A stretch of DNA of 64,000 nt, taken from positions 1-64,000 of the forward strand of contig NZ_BONY01000047.1 in NCBI RefSeq assembly GCF_016862955.1, read 5' to 3'. The stretch is from Rhizocola hellebori. Lineage in GTDB: Bacteria; Actinomycetota; Actinomycetes; Mycobacteriales; Micromonosporaceae. The notes beneath the pieces are model-generated. The model did not search any database. It was not told the DNA's origin and saw only the letters and a list, made by a program, of their open reading frames with translations. Made by a program: the position numbers and the translations under genes. The number at the start of each line of letters is the position of its first letter. Within the stretch, counting starts at the first letter, position 1. Positions 7,762-17,473 of the stretch are shown here, piece after piece.

Positions 7762-8736
7762 GTGCAAGAACTCATTTCGGTAGACGACGTACGCGCGGCC
7801 GCGGCCAGGATCGGGCCGCACGTCCTGCGTACACCCGCGGTGGACAGTCCCGGCCTGACCGCCGTGCTCGGCGTCCCGGTCTCGCTCAAGCTGGAAAACT
7901 TGCAGCGCAGCGGGTGTTTCAAACCGCGGGGAATCACCAACAAGGTGCTGTCGCTGACACCGGCCGAGCTGGGTGCGGGCGTGGTCACGGTCAGCGGCGG
8001 AAACCACGGCCGGGCTCTCGCCCAGATCGCCCAGCAGCTGGGCTTCGCCGCCACCATCGTCATGCCGCAATCGGCTCCTGCCCATTCGATCGCCGCTGTC
8101 CGCGCCAGCGGCGCCACCCTGCTGCTCGCGCACAATTCCGCCGCGGCCTTCGAGCAGGCCGAGCAGATCAGCGCCCAGGGGCACACCTACATTCACGCCT
8201 ACGACGATCCGCTGATCATCGCGGGGCACGGCACGGCCGGCCTCGAGTTCGCCGAGGACAAACCCGGCTTGACCGACGTGATCGTCAGCATCGGCGGCGG
8301 CGCACTCATCTCCGGAACAGCGACGGCCATCAAATCCCTGCTGCCACACGTTCGGGTGTGGGGCGTGGAAACCGTTGGCGCAGAAGCGATGAGCCAGGCC
8401 ATGACCAACGGCAAGCCGGTGCCGGTCACCATCTCCTCGATCTGCTCGACGCTGGCCGCACCCTACGCCACCGACCGGACCCTCGCCCACGTCCAGGCGC
8501 TGGTCCAGGAGGTCCTCGTGGTACCCGACGCCGAAGCGGTCAAGGGCGTGCTCACCCTCGCCGAACACGCGAAACTCTGGGCCGAACCGGCATCGGGCTG
8601 CCTCATCGCGGCCGCCAGCCGTGTCATCGAGCAGGTAGGTCCGGACATCACGCTCGGGCTGCTCATCTGCGGCGGCAACGTGTCCTACTCAGACCTGGCC
8701 GGCTGGGTCAGCACCGTAGGCCAGGGCGCCGCGTAG
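7762..8736 (+). CDS. PLP-dependent threonine/serine dehydratase-like enzyme
   Basis: A 324-aa fold-type II PLP enzyme. Lys54 in the SGCFKPRG segment is the expected Schiff-base lysine. SGGNHGRA near residue 75 and GGGALISG near residue 178 are the substrate loop and the phosphate-binding glycine loop. It lacks the C-terminal ACT domain of biosynthetic IlvA, so it resembles catabolic threonine dehydratase or related dehydratases and racemases. The GTG start at 7762 has no strong ribosome binding site. It is followed nine bases later by the M1 aminopeptidase gene, perhaps as one transcript. Amino-acid specificity cannot be read from sequence. Confidence 0.85.
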   Translation: MQELISVDDVRAAAARIGPHVLRTPAVDSPGLTAVLGVPVSLKLENLQRSGCFKPRGITNKVLSLTPAELGAGVVTVSGGNHGRALAQIAQQLGFAATIVMPQSAPAHSIAAVRASGATLLLAHNSAAAFEQAEQISAQGHTYIHAYDDPLIIAGHGTAGLEFAEDKPGLTDVIVSIGGGALISGTATAIKSLLPHVRVWGVETVGAEAMSQAMTNGKPVPVTISSICSTLAAPYATDRTLAHVQALVQEVLVVPDAEAVKGVLTLAEHAKLWAEPASGCLIAAASRVIEQVGPDITLGLLICGGNVSYSDLAGWVSTVGQGAA

Positions 8737-8745
8737 CCTGTCGGG

Positions 8746-11138
8746 GTGTCGTTGACCCTGAACGAGGCCCGTGCTCGGGCTGCCATGATCTCCGAGGTCT
8801 CCTACGATCTCGCGCTCGACCTGACGTCGCCGGAGGCCTTCCGTAGCCGGGTCGCCGTGCGGTTCAGTACCCATGGTGGCGATACGTTCCTCGAGCTGCA
8901 CCGGGCCGAATCGCTTGAGGTGACGCTGGACGGCACGACCGTTGCGCCGGCCTACGACGGAAGCCGTATCCGGCTGGACGGCCTGGCCCCAGGGCCGCAC
9001 GAAGTGGTCGTTGACGCGCGGCTGCGATACGTCACCGACGGCGAAGGTCTACACACCTTCACCGACCCGGTGGACGGGCAGCGGTACGTCGGCGGATATC
9101 TCGGCCTGGACATCACCCAGCGCCTCTTCGCCTGCTTCGATCAGCTCGATCTCAAGGGGCCCATCACGCTCAGCGTGACCGCAGATCCGGCCTGGACTGT
9201 CCTGTCCAACGGGTTGTCCACGGCCGTTGGTGGGGGCCGGTTCGGATTCGCCACCACGCCGCCGATCCCGTGCGATCTGTTCGTGGTCGTGGCGGGGCCG
9301 TATCACTCGGTGCGGTGGGAGCACCGCGGCGTGCCCATGGGATGGCACGCCCGCCGCTCGCTGGCCGCCGAGCTGGAGCGCGATGCCGCAGAGCTGCGGC
9401 GGGTGACCGAAGTCTGCTTCGACCACTACGCCGAAATCTTCACCGAGCCTTTCCCGTTCGACTCCTACGACCAGGTCTTCGTGCCCGAGCTCAACTGGGG
9501 AGCGATGGAGTGCCCGGGGTGCGTCACCTTCAACGAAGCCATGTTGCCGCGGCGCAGGGTCACCGACGATGACCGCCGGCGCCGCGCGATGGTGATCGCG
9601 CACGAGATGTCGCACATGTGGTTCGCCGACTTGGTTTCCCCCGTGTGGTGGCAGGACGCGTGGCTCAACGAGTCGTTCGCGGATTACATGGGGTTCGAGG
9701 TGGCCGAGACCGCGGCCGGGTACGCGGGCACCCGGGTGTCGTTCGAGGCCGGCCACAAGCCCGCCGCGTTCCTGGCCGACCGGCGCCGTTCCACGCACCC
9801 GGTCGCGCCAGCCGCCGAGGACGTGCCCGACGTGGACGCCGGCACGACGATCTTCGACAATATTTCGTACGGCAAAGGCAACGCCGCGTTCGGCAACTGG
9901 TGACCTGGCTAGGAGCAACGGATTTCCTGGCCGGGGTGAACGCGCACCTGTCCCGGCACCGGTTCGCCAACGCCACGCTGGAGGATCTGCTCTCGGCACT
10001 CGACGCGGCTTCGCCGCGCGACGTGCGCGGTTGGGCCCAAGTGTGGCTGCGCCAGTCGGGACACGACACCATCCGGGTCTCGCGCGTCGGCGACGTTCCG
10101 GTGCTGACCCGCGACGGCGTGCGGCCACACCGGTTCACCGTCACGGCATACTCCACGTCGCTGGAGCCGGTCGGCTCGCGGCTGGTCGACCTCGCCGACG
10201 AGCCACTGCAGCTGCCGGAATGGGCAGGCCTTGTCGTTGTGCCCAATTCGGGTGGCGAGACCTTCGCCCGCATCGAGCTGGACGCGTTGTCCTACAACAG
10301 CATCACGCATGCGCTGACCGCGCTGCCCGATCCGCTTACCCGGGCGGTGTTGTGGGCCACCGCGCTGGACCGGGTTCCGCCGGCTGCACACCTGGAACTG
10401 CTGACCCGCCAACTGCCGCTCGAGTCGTCGCCTACCTTGGTGACTGCCGCCCTCGACCGGACCCGCAACGACTTGGTGCGCCGCGTACTACCACCCTCAC
10501 AAGTAGCCGCCGCGCTTGAGACGGTCGCCGCGGCGTGCACACTCCCCAGCGACACCGACGAGCAGCGGGCGGTCGCGCTGGCGCGCGGGCTCGCTTGGGC
10601 CACAAGCGACGCGACGCTGTTGCGGCGCTGGCTGGACGCCGACGCCACCGATCGGGGGTTGGCCCTGGACCCGCAACTGCGCTGGGCTGTCGTACACCGG
10701 CTGGCCGAGCTGGGTGGCCTGGAAGCGCCCGAGATCGAGACCGAACGGCTGCGGGACGGCACCGCCGAGGGCGACCTCGGCGCCGTCACCGCGCTGGCCG
10801 CCCGCCCCACAGCTGAGGCGAAATCGGCAGCCTGGGCGGCGATGACCGAGGATCCCAACGTGTCCGTGCACCGATTCCGGGCGCTGGCGGCCGGGCTCTG
10901 GTCACTGTCGCAAAGAGAGCTTGTCGCGCCTTACATTGCCGCCTATGTCGCGGTCGCTCCAACGCTTGCCCGGCGCGGGTCGGCGTTCGCTGCCGCCGTC
11001 GGCCGGGCCTTCCCTGCCTTCCCGCTGACCGTCGAGGAACTGGAGCTGGTAAGCGAGGCCTTGCGCGCCGACCTGCCCGCCGTGCTCAGGCGGCACTGGG
11101 AGGACGAGCTGGACGACCGTGGTCACCCGCCACGGTAG
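8746..11138 (+). pseudogene. pepN: M1-family aminopeptidase (PepN-like), disrupted by a single-base frameshift
   Basis: The first frame (8746-9903) holds the N-terminal beta domain and the gluzincin core: HEMSH at residues 286-290, then NESFADY with the third zinc ligand Glu 18 residues on. It stops right after SYGKGNAAFGNW. The next frame continues the family pattern at once (RQLVTWLGATDFLAGVN) to 11138. One missing base near 9889-9891 would restore a normal AALRQLVTWLG junction. The exopeptidase motif reads GAMEC (residues 252-256) instead of GAMEN. Either a real pseudogene, a sequencing error, or two separate pieces. The C-terminal half is the helical ERAP1-like domain. Confidence 0.85.
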
Positions 11139-11149
11139 GGTCGCTGCCC

Positions 11150-12412
11150 ATGGCGGTGGATGACCTGATATCGCAGCTGTCCGGCCGGGGTGAGAAGGCT
11201 CGCCTCGAGGCGATCAAGGACCTTAAGCAGGTCGGCGAGCCTGCGGTCGCCCCGCTGGTGGCGAGCCTGCTCGACGAGCAGTCGCCGGTTTCCTGGTCAG
11301 ACGCGGGGGTAATCCTGCGCGGGATTGGCCGGCCGGCGTTCTGGCCGGTGGTCGAGGCGATCGCGGTCGCCGCGTCGCCGGAGACGCTGCGTCGGTGTGC
11401 CTGGGCGTTCGCGGGCTTCGGTGCGGAGGTGATCGACCTGTATGCGCGGGCACTCTCGCACGAACATCCGCGGGTGCGTGAGGAGGCCGCGCTGGGCGTG
11501 CAGTACTGCAAGGAGGCTGGACTGCCGGCGCTGCCCGACCTTTTGCCGCTGCTGGCGGCCCCCGACGACGAGGTACGGCAACGGGCCGTCTGGGCGATGG
11601 CCGCGCTGGGCGAGGACGTCCTGCCGCTGCTGCAACAGGTCCGCCGCAGCGGTCCCGGGCACCTGCGCCCAGGCGCGCTGCGTGCGATCGCCGAGGTGGC
11701 AGGCGAACAGGCGTTCAGCGATTCCGATCGGGCCGCCGTGGAGCGCCTGATCCGCATCAAGCTCACCCGTGAGGCGGCCGAACCGATCGAGGGCTGCGGC
11801 ACCTGCGGCAGCTGGCTGGCGCTGCCCACCAGCGACCACCGCGCGATCTGCGAAGCGCTCGACCTGTCCACCCCACGCCCGGCAACGATGACGCTCGGCT
11901 TCGCCGCGTTCTACTGTGACGGCCACGGCATGGCCGACGACAACCAGCGGATGGGCCGGGTGTTCCTTACACCCCGCCTCGACGGCTGGACCCTCGTGAT
12001 GGGACCGTGGTACGCCTACGCGGACGCAGACTGGGCCGAAACGGTGCGAGCCTGCCGCGAGCTCAGCGAACGGTTCGGTCAGGCGCAGTGCTATTGGCAC
12101 GACGCGCAGACCGGATCCGGCTCCTGGGTGATCTGCCAGGGCGGCGAGTTGATACGCGCCTATGACCAGGATGATCGCCACAACGAGGCCGGACCGAGGC
12201 TACCGGTGGAACAGGGCAAGACCCTCTCCTTCGAGGAGGACGACGAGGATGACGTCGAAGGGACGTATTGCGACGCGTTGATGGTGGCGGCGGCGATGTC
12301 TGTGTCACCCGACAGCATTGGCGCTCAGACCCAGGTCCACGGACACGGTCTGCTTGCCCTGACCAAGTTCGGCCGCCAGTACGGCGTACCCAACGGCACC
12401 TTGCCGATCTGA
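11150..12412 (+). CDS. HEAT-repeat protein of unknown function
   Basis: A 420-aa protein starting 11 bases after the aminopeptidase. Residues 1-200 are HEAT/PBS-lyase-like helical repeats (ARLEAIKDLKQVGEPAVAPL, PRVREEAALGVQYC, DEVRQRAVWAMAALGEDVLPLL). The second half is a separate domain with a CGTC pair, then GWTLVMGPWYAYADADWAETVRAC and a W/G-rich stretch (CYWHDAQTGSGSWVICQGG), ending in an acidic segment (EEDDEDDVEG). Such C-terminal domains occur in many uncharacterised actinobacterial proteins. HEAT repeats suggest a scaffolding role. No enzymatic motif is visible. Confidence 0.7.
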   Translation: MAVDDLISQLSGRGEKARLEAIKDLKQVGEPAVAPLVASLLDEQSPVSWSDAGVILRGIGRPAFWPVVEAIAVAASPETLRRCAWAFAGFGAEVIDLYARALSHEHPRVREEAALGVQYCKEAGLPALPDLLPLLAAPDDEVRQRAVWAMAALGEDVLPLLQQVRRSGPGHLRPGALRAIAEVAGEQAFSDSDRAAVERLIRIKLTREAAEPIEGCGTCGSWLALPTSDHRAICEALDLSTPRPATMTLGFAAFYCDGHGMADDNQRMGRVFLTPRLDGWTLVMGPWYAYADADWAETVRACRELSERFGQAQCYWHDAQTGSGSWVICQGGELIRAYDQDDRHNEAGPRLPVEQGKTLSFEEDDEDDVEGTYCDALMVAAAMSVSPDSIGAQTQVHGHGLLALTKFGRQYGVPNGTLPI

Positions 12413-12583
12413 CGGCACGATTAGGGCCCTACCCCGTCACATCGGCCCAAGAGCCGGACACACTCTCTTTGGCGGCCTTGGACTGGTCGCGAAGTCCCGC
12501 CGAGGCCCACCTATCGTAGCGATGTATGGCACTATGTTGCGGTTACGTCAGCATAGTAGCGCTAGACCCTCGGAGGGCCGATC

Positions 12584-14053
12584 GTGGAGGAGACCGCCGA
12601 CGAGCAGTTCGCGTCGCATCTGGCCTTCATGCGCAGGATCAGCGAAGGAAAGGAGTCCTATCGCGGCGGGAGCGCCTATGAGCAGGCAACCCATTACTAC
12701 CTGGACCATCTGGTTGACTCATGCGCGGACAGCGCACGCGAGCAGCTGCCACCCGAGCGCCCCACAGAGATCGACCTTCTGATATGCATGACCGGTCTGT
12801 CACCGCGGCCGGTAGTGCTGGCATTCAAGATTCTCAGGCCCAAACGGCTCGTGCTGATCACCTCTGACGACGCAGGCGAGAGTATCAACATCATCCACGA
12901 CCACCTGGTGATGGGCGGGCCCTTGCGCGGCGCCGACTTCTCCCACAGCGCGTGTGTAGCCACCAATCCGCTCGACATTTACCGCATCGTGCGGCATGAG
13001 GTAGAGATCGTGGAGCGGCGCCACTCCCGGCCGATCACCGCCTACATTGACATCACGGGCGGCCGCAAAGTCATGGGCGCGAGCGCGGCGCTGGCCGCGT
13101 GGCAACTCAATCTCCGATTGTCCTATGTAGACGGAAAATATGACGGTGGGCTTCGGCAGGCCCTTCCCGGTTCCGATCGCATCCTGCTGCTGGACAATCC
13201 GACCTCGATTTTCGGCGAGCAGGAAATGGAGGTCGCACGGCAGGCGTTCACCAGTGGCAACTTCGAGGTGGCCCGCACTCGCTTCGGTGATCTCGGTGAT
13301 CGGCTGGTTCAGCCTGACCAGCCGCGTGTCATGGAGGCTCTCTCTGCGCTGTACCGGGCGTGGCTCGACCTCGACCGCGAGGCGTTGCCCGAAGCGATCA
13401 AAGGCGTCCAATCGGTCTTGTCGGTGGCACGCCGGGAGCTGGCCGAGGCGGATGTCCGCCGAATCTACGATCAGCTTGCCCACCTCGATGAGCTTGCCCG
13501 AGGCGAGCGGCGGGCGCTGCTGCTCACCTTCAGCCTCCTCGACGATCACTACCGCCGGGTGGGCCGGCACGACTTTGCGGCCCTTTTCTCGTACCGGACG
13601 ATAGAGCTTTGTCTGGCAGCGCATCTGAGCCAGAGCCATGGCGGGTTCGATTGCGGCAGTCCTGATTGGAGCCTCCTTTCAAGTGATCGGCAGGCCCTAC
13701 AGCACTCATACGGACTGGTGGTCAACGGTGTCCGCGAGGACCAGGTCAAGCGGTCGCTTCCACCCCAGGTCGGCCCGTTCGCCGCCGCGGTCCTGCTGAA
13801 CGTGACCGGGGACAAGCTGGCCGCATTGGCTGGCCTTGACGGCGACGTGCACCTTCGTGAGCTGGAAGCGCTCGCCAAGGCGCGCAACAACTCCGTACTG
13901 GCGCATGGCGAGAACTTCATCACCATGGCGCAGTCTGCTGCGCTCAATGCGAAGGCACAGCGCGTGTTGCGGGCCTATTGGCAGTTGCACTATCAGGACG
14001 AGGACCTGGCGGAGTGCAGACGCGCCCTGGCGTTCCTGCGCGGCGGGCAGTAG
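12584..14053 (+). CDS. CARF-HEPN protein (Csm6/Cas02710-like) opening a defence-like operon
   Basis: A 489-aa protein. Residues about 60-200 look like a CARF sensor domain: a beta strand leading into TGLSPRP (70-76), the ITSDD strand, and the diagnostic DITGGRKVMG (156-165) before SYVDGKYD. The C-terminal third is helical and ends in ARNNSVLAHGE, with Arg434 and His441 as an R-x6-H HEPN ribonuclease motif. CARF domains bind cyclic oligoadenylates and HEPN domains cut RNA, as in Csm6 and the TIGR02710 group. GTG at 12584 has GGAGG seven bases upstream. No CRISPR array or cas genes are in the window. Three bases separate it from the helicase gene. Confidence 0.75.
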   Translation: MEETADEQFASHLAFMRRISEGKESYRGGSAYEQATHYYLDHLVDSCADSAREQLPPERPTEIDLLICMTGLSPRPVVLAFKILRPKRLVLITSDDAGESINIIHDHLVMGGPLRGADFSHSACVATNPLDIYRIVRHEVEIVERRHSRPITAYIDITGGRKVMGASAALAAWQLNLRLSYVDGKYDGGLRQALPGSDRILLLDNPTSIFGEQEMEVARQAFTSGNFEVARTRFGDLGDRLVQPDQPRVMEALSALYRAWLDLDREALPEAIKGVQSVLSVARRELAEADVRRIYDQLAHLDELARGERRALLLTFSLLDDHYRRVGRHDFAALFSYRTIELCLAAHLSQSHGGFDCGSPDWSLLSSDRQALQHSYGLVVNGVREDQVKRSLPPQVGPFAAAVLLNVTGDKLAALAGLDGDVHLRELEALAKARNNSVLAHGENFITMAQSAALNAKAQRVLRAYWQLHYQDEDLAECRRALAFLRGGQ

Positions 14054-14056
14054 AGC

Positions 14057-17000
14057 ATGGCGACGAAAACGCCAGTGCGGGAACGGAACCTGACCGCGCC
14101 GTGGATGGAGGAGTTCCGCGCTCAGCTCATCTCGTCGCGGCGCGCCTCCGCCGACCCTTCACTCGACTTCGCCGTCTTCGACCAACTCGATAACAGGCTT
14201 CACAGGGCTGGGCTGACAGTCGACAGGGTTCTGAATGAGCTGCGTCAGGGGATCTTCGGCGCGTGGCTGCTCGACAGCGACTCACCAGATCGGCGCTTCT
14301 ACCAGCTGATGACCCGCAAGCTGGAGGTGCGCCTGCACACCGAGCCGTCCCGCAACCACTGGGGCGACATCACAGTGCTGGACAGGGCCTACCGGCGACG
14401 CGACGCGCCGAAGCCGTCGCAAATGCCTGTCTACCCATCGAATGTGACGCTGCATAACGCAGCCGACACACCGTCCTGCGACCTCGATACCCTCATCGAG
14501 GAGGTGAACTGGCGCCGTTGGCTATTCGAGGCAGAAGAAACCCTGACGACGGTCAGGTTGACGCCACGGCTGCACACCCAGCTTCGAGACGACGTCCGCC
14601 GCCGCTTCGGCTCGCTGCGCACGCTGTTGGAGCTGGCCAAGCAGCGGGCCGAGAAAGGCGACAAGGCAACCGCCGAAGGCACTCTCCTCGACGGCGCGCA
14701 GTGGTTTGGCCGTAACCACAAGTACAGCGACGAGGTGGTGGTGCGGCTCGACAAACCCTCGCCCTTCCAGCTTCAGGAAGACCCGATCCGGCTGGCGATC
14801 TGGCCCACGGGCGACATGGAGAGCAGCGTTGTATTGCAGGCGGCCGACATCGTTGACGAGATTGTGGTATTCAGCCGTTCCAGCCAACATCGTGACTCCG
14901 AAAGACTGCAGGGCTGGGCACGGCCCGGTCTGCGGGTCGTCGTGTCGGAGTCGGGCGAATTCCGGTACAGAAGGCACCTCACGTCGCTCTACCAATTCCT
15001 CGACGAGAAGACCGCGGGAAACTGGACCGCGCTAGCCATCATGCTTTGCCACCCCGAGCAGCTGGCCCACCGAAGGCTAACGGAGATAAGGCAATCCGGA
15101 CGGAAACTCAACCAGCAGCAGCGGCTCGCCGTTGCCGGGGCGCTGGACGCGCCGCACGCCTATTTCGTCCAAGGCCCACCCGGCACCGGTAAGACACAGG
15201 TCATCACCGAGGTCGCCAGCCGCCTGGTTGCCCGCGGCGAGCGCGTGCTGCTGACAGCGCCCACGCACGTCGCGCTCGACGAGGTGCTGCAGCGACTTGC
15301 TGACGAACCCGGCGTGCTGCCGCTGCGCCTCTCCTGGAACGACAAGTATGTCGCGGACGATGTGCAGCGCTTTACCCTCAGTGGCTATGACGCGGTCGTC
15401 TCAGGAACACTACGCATACCCTCAACAAGCAAGCTGCCTCAGTGGAACGAAAGCCTCAGCCAAGCTCAGGCAAGACTTGGAGCAGTCGACGGCTGGCTCG
15501 CCAGCCAGGCTGAGCTTGACAGCGCCGAGAAGGAACTGGCCGCCGCCCGACAGAACGCGATGCAGCGGGCCAAATATCGTCACGATCATATTATGTGGTA
15601 CGAGGTGGAACTCGGCCGGTTGCTGGCATGGATGCGTCACCACAGCGACGAACTCGGGCGCATTGATTTCCAGGAGCGCGAGATCGCAGGCCGGCTAGCC
15701 TTGATCCAGCGTGAGCGTGGCTGGTTCGGCAGATTCCTGGACAGGATAGGTGTCGGCGAGATGGCCCGCCTCGAAGTCCGAGCGCAGCGACTCCAACAGG
15801 TAAAGGCAGCCACCACAGGCCGTTATCAGGATGCCTACCGCCACCGGGCAGAGCAGGAAGCCGCCCGCGACCGGCTGGTCACCGCGGGCCTGGAACAAGC
15901 CCACGCCGACCAGGCCGTCGTTGCGGCGGCCGAGCGAAGGCGGGAAGCGGCGGCCGCGGCACAGCTCCTGGCCACACAGAGCCTTTCCAGGCTAGGCCTA
16001 GGCGAGCTGTTGGCAACAAAGGCGGTGGCGGTCAGGGCACGCCGCGCGATCGAGGCCGAACACGCCGAGCTTGCCGCGCGGATAGCTGTCCAACAGCAGT
16101 GGTTCGAAATCATCGGAGCAGATGGCACCGACGCGGCTTCCGATCTGGCCAAGGCGCAAGCCGTATTGGGTAAGGCCCTTTCGAGCGCAGCGAACCTGAT
16201 TTGCTCCACCACCGCCGGTTTCGGTGGCGCGAAAACCTTCCGGGATTTGGACTATGACACCCTGATCGTTGACGAGGCGAGCAAGGTCACCGCCGCCGAG
16301 TTTCTGATTCCGGCACTGCGAGCTCATCGATGGATCCTCGTCGGCGACGAGAAACAGCTTGCGCCCTATGTGGACGCCGGTGTGGAGCACCATATCCACG
16401 CGATGGCTGCCATCCACCTCAGCGAACGCGAGGCCGGATACGACCGCAACAGCGCCGTGAAGCATCTGAGCGGGCTCTGGCGCGCATTCGAAGATGCTGA
16501 GCAGCACCCGTTTCGCGAGAAGAATGTGGAACAGATAGCGGACCGCCTGGTAGACAAGGGCACCTGGGCTGGAGCTCATCGGCAAATATATGCCGAGCAG
16601 GTCAAGCACCTGCTGGGCAAGGACACCGAGCCGGAGCGACACCTGATGGAGGCGATGCGCGAGCACTTGGTGACAAGCCTCTTTCAGCGTTGCGTGGCAC
16701 ATGTCGACTCACGTACAGGGCCACGGTCGCGCCTGATCGAGCAGCGGCGAATGCCTGCCGAAATCGCCGAGTTGGTCAGAGAGCCGGTATACGGCGGGAA
16801 CTACAAGTCGCCGCCGCCCTCAGATCCCGACTGCCCCCAGCCGTTGCTCACACCATCGTTCAGCGCGCCGCTTGTCTTCCTCGACACGTCAAAACAGGCG
16901 TGGCCATGGGATGACTTGCCTCACGGCACCACCAGCTTCATCAATAATCTGGAAGCTGATTGGGTGGTGGAGGTCTGCAGACGGTGGAACGACGAGCTGG

Positions 17001-17473
17001 GCCAGCTCGGCATACCCGGACGGACAAGCATCAGCGTCTTGGCTTTCTACGGCGCCCAAGCCCGGCTGATCCGCCAGAAGCTGGGGTATCCAAGATATCC
17101 GAGGTTTCCTCACCTCGCCTTCCGGGTCGTCGACTCGATCGACCGCATCCAGGGCCAGCAGAGTGACATCGTCGTCATCTCGTTCTGCCGCACCTTCGGT
17201 AGACCGAAAGACCCCAAAGCCCCACCGCGCAAGGGGACGGCCATACCCACACCAGGCTGGGCGCCATGGCTGCAAAACATCAACCGCCTCAATGTCGCGT
17301 GCACCCGGGCCTGCCGCTCGCTTGTGCTGGTGGGGCATGGCCCAACCTTGCGGGCGTTGCGCGGTACCCCCAAAGCTGAGCAATTCTTCACGAACATGTT
17401 CGCGCTAGAACAGCGTGGGGTGCTGGAAATTAACATCGACTGGGCCACCGCGGCCGCCCGGAAAAAGTCGTGA
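14057..17473 (+). CDS. UPF1-like superfamily 1 helicase with coiled-coil insert
   Basis: A 1138-aa protein of the COG1112/AAA_11-AAA_12 type. After a 350-residue N-terminal region of unknown fold comes the Q motif (LNQQQRLAVAGAL), Walker A GPPGTGKT (373-380) and motif Ia (LLTAPTHVALDEVL). A long charged helical insert (about 470-700) is probably a coiled coil. Then CSTTAGFGG, Walker B VDEAS (about 739-742) and GDEKQL follow. The C-terminal RecA domain has DSIDRIQGQQSDIVVISF and LNVACTRACRSLVLVG. These helicases unwind RNA or DNA with ATP. It is tightly linked to the CARF-HEPN gene upstream and overlaps the next gene by GTGA. Confidence 0.9.
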   Translation: MATKTPVRERNLTAPWMEEFRAQLISSRRASADPSLDFAVFDQLDNRLHRAGLTVDRVLNELRQGIFGAWLLDSDSPDRRFYQLMTRKLEVRLHTEPSRNHWGDITVLDRAYRRRDAPKPSQMPVYPSNVTLHNAADTPSCDLDTLIEEVNWRRWLFEAEETLTTVRLTPRLHTQLRDDVRRRFGSLRTLLELAKQRAEKGDKATAEGTLLDGAQWFGRNHKYSDEVVVRLDKPSPFQLQEDPIRLAIWPTGDMESSVVLQAADIVDEIVVFSRSSQHRDSERLQGWARPGLRVVVSESGEFRYRRHLTSLYQFLDEKTAGNWTALAIMLCHPEQLAHRRLTEIRQSGRKLNQQQRLAVAGALDAPHAYFVQGPPGTGKTQVITEVASRLVARGERVLLTAPTHVALDEVLQRLADEPGVLPLRLSWNDKYVADDVQRFTLSGYDAVVSGTLRIPSTSKLPQWNESLSQAQARLGAVDGWLASQAELDSAEKELAAARQNAMQRAKYRHDHIMWYEVELGRLLAWMRHHSDELGRIDFQEREIAGRLALIQRERGWFGRFLDRIGVGEMARLEVRAQRLQQVKAATTGRYQDAYRHRAEQEAARDRLVTAGLEQAHADQAVVAAAERRREAAAAAQLLATQSLSRLGLGELLATKAVAVRARRAIEAEHAELAARIAVQQQWFEIIGADGTDAASDLAKAQAVLGKALSSAANLICSTTAGFGGAKTFRDLDYDTLIVDEASKVTAAEFLIPALRAHRWILVGDEKQLAPYVDAGVEHHIHAMAAIHLSEREAGYDRNSAVKHLSGLWRAFEDAEQHPFREKNVEQIADRLVDKGTWAGAHRQIYAEQVKHLLGKDTEPERHLMEAMREHLVTSLFQRCVAHVDSRTGPRSRLIEQRRMPAEIAELVREPVYGGNYKSPPPSDPDCPQPLLTPSFSAPLVFLDTSKQAWPWDDLPHGTTSFINNLEADWVVEVCRRWNDELGQLGIPGRTSISVLAFYGAQARLIRQKLGYPRYPRFPHLAFRVVDSIDRIQGQQSDIVVISFCRTFGRPKDPKAPPRKGTAIPTPGWAPWLQNINRLNVACTRACRSLVLVGHGPTLRALRGTPKAEQFFTNMFALEQRGVLEINIDWATAAARKKS

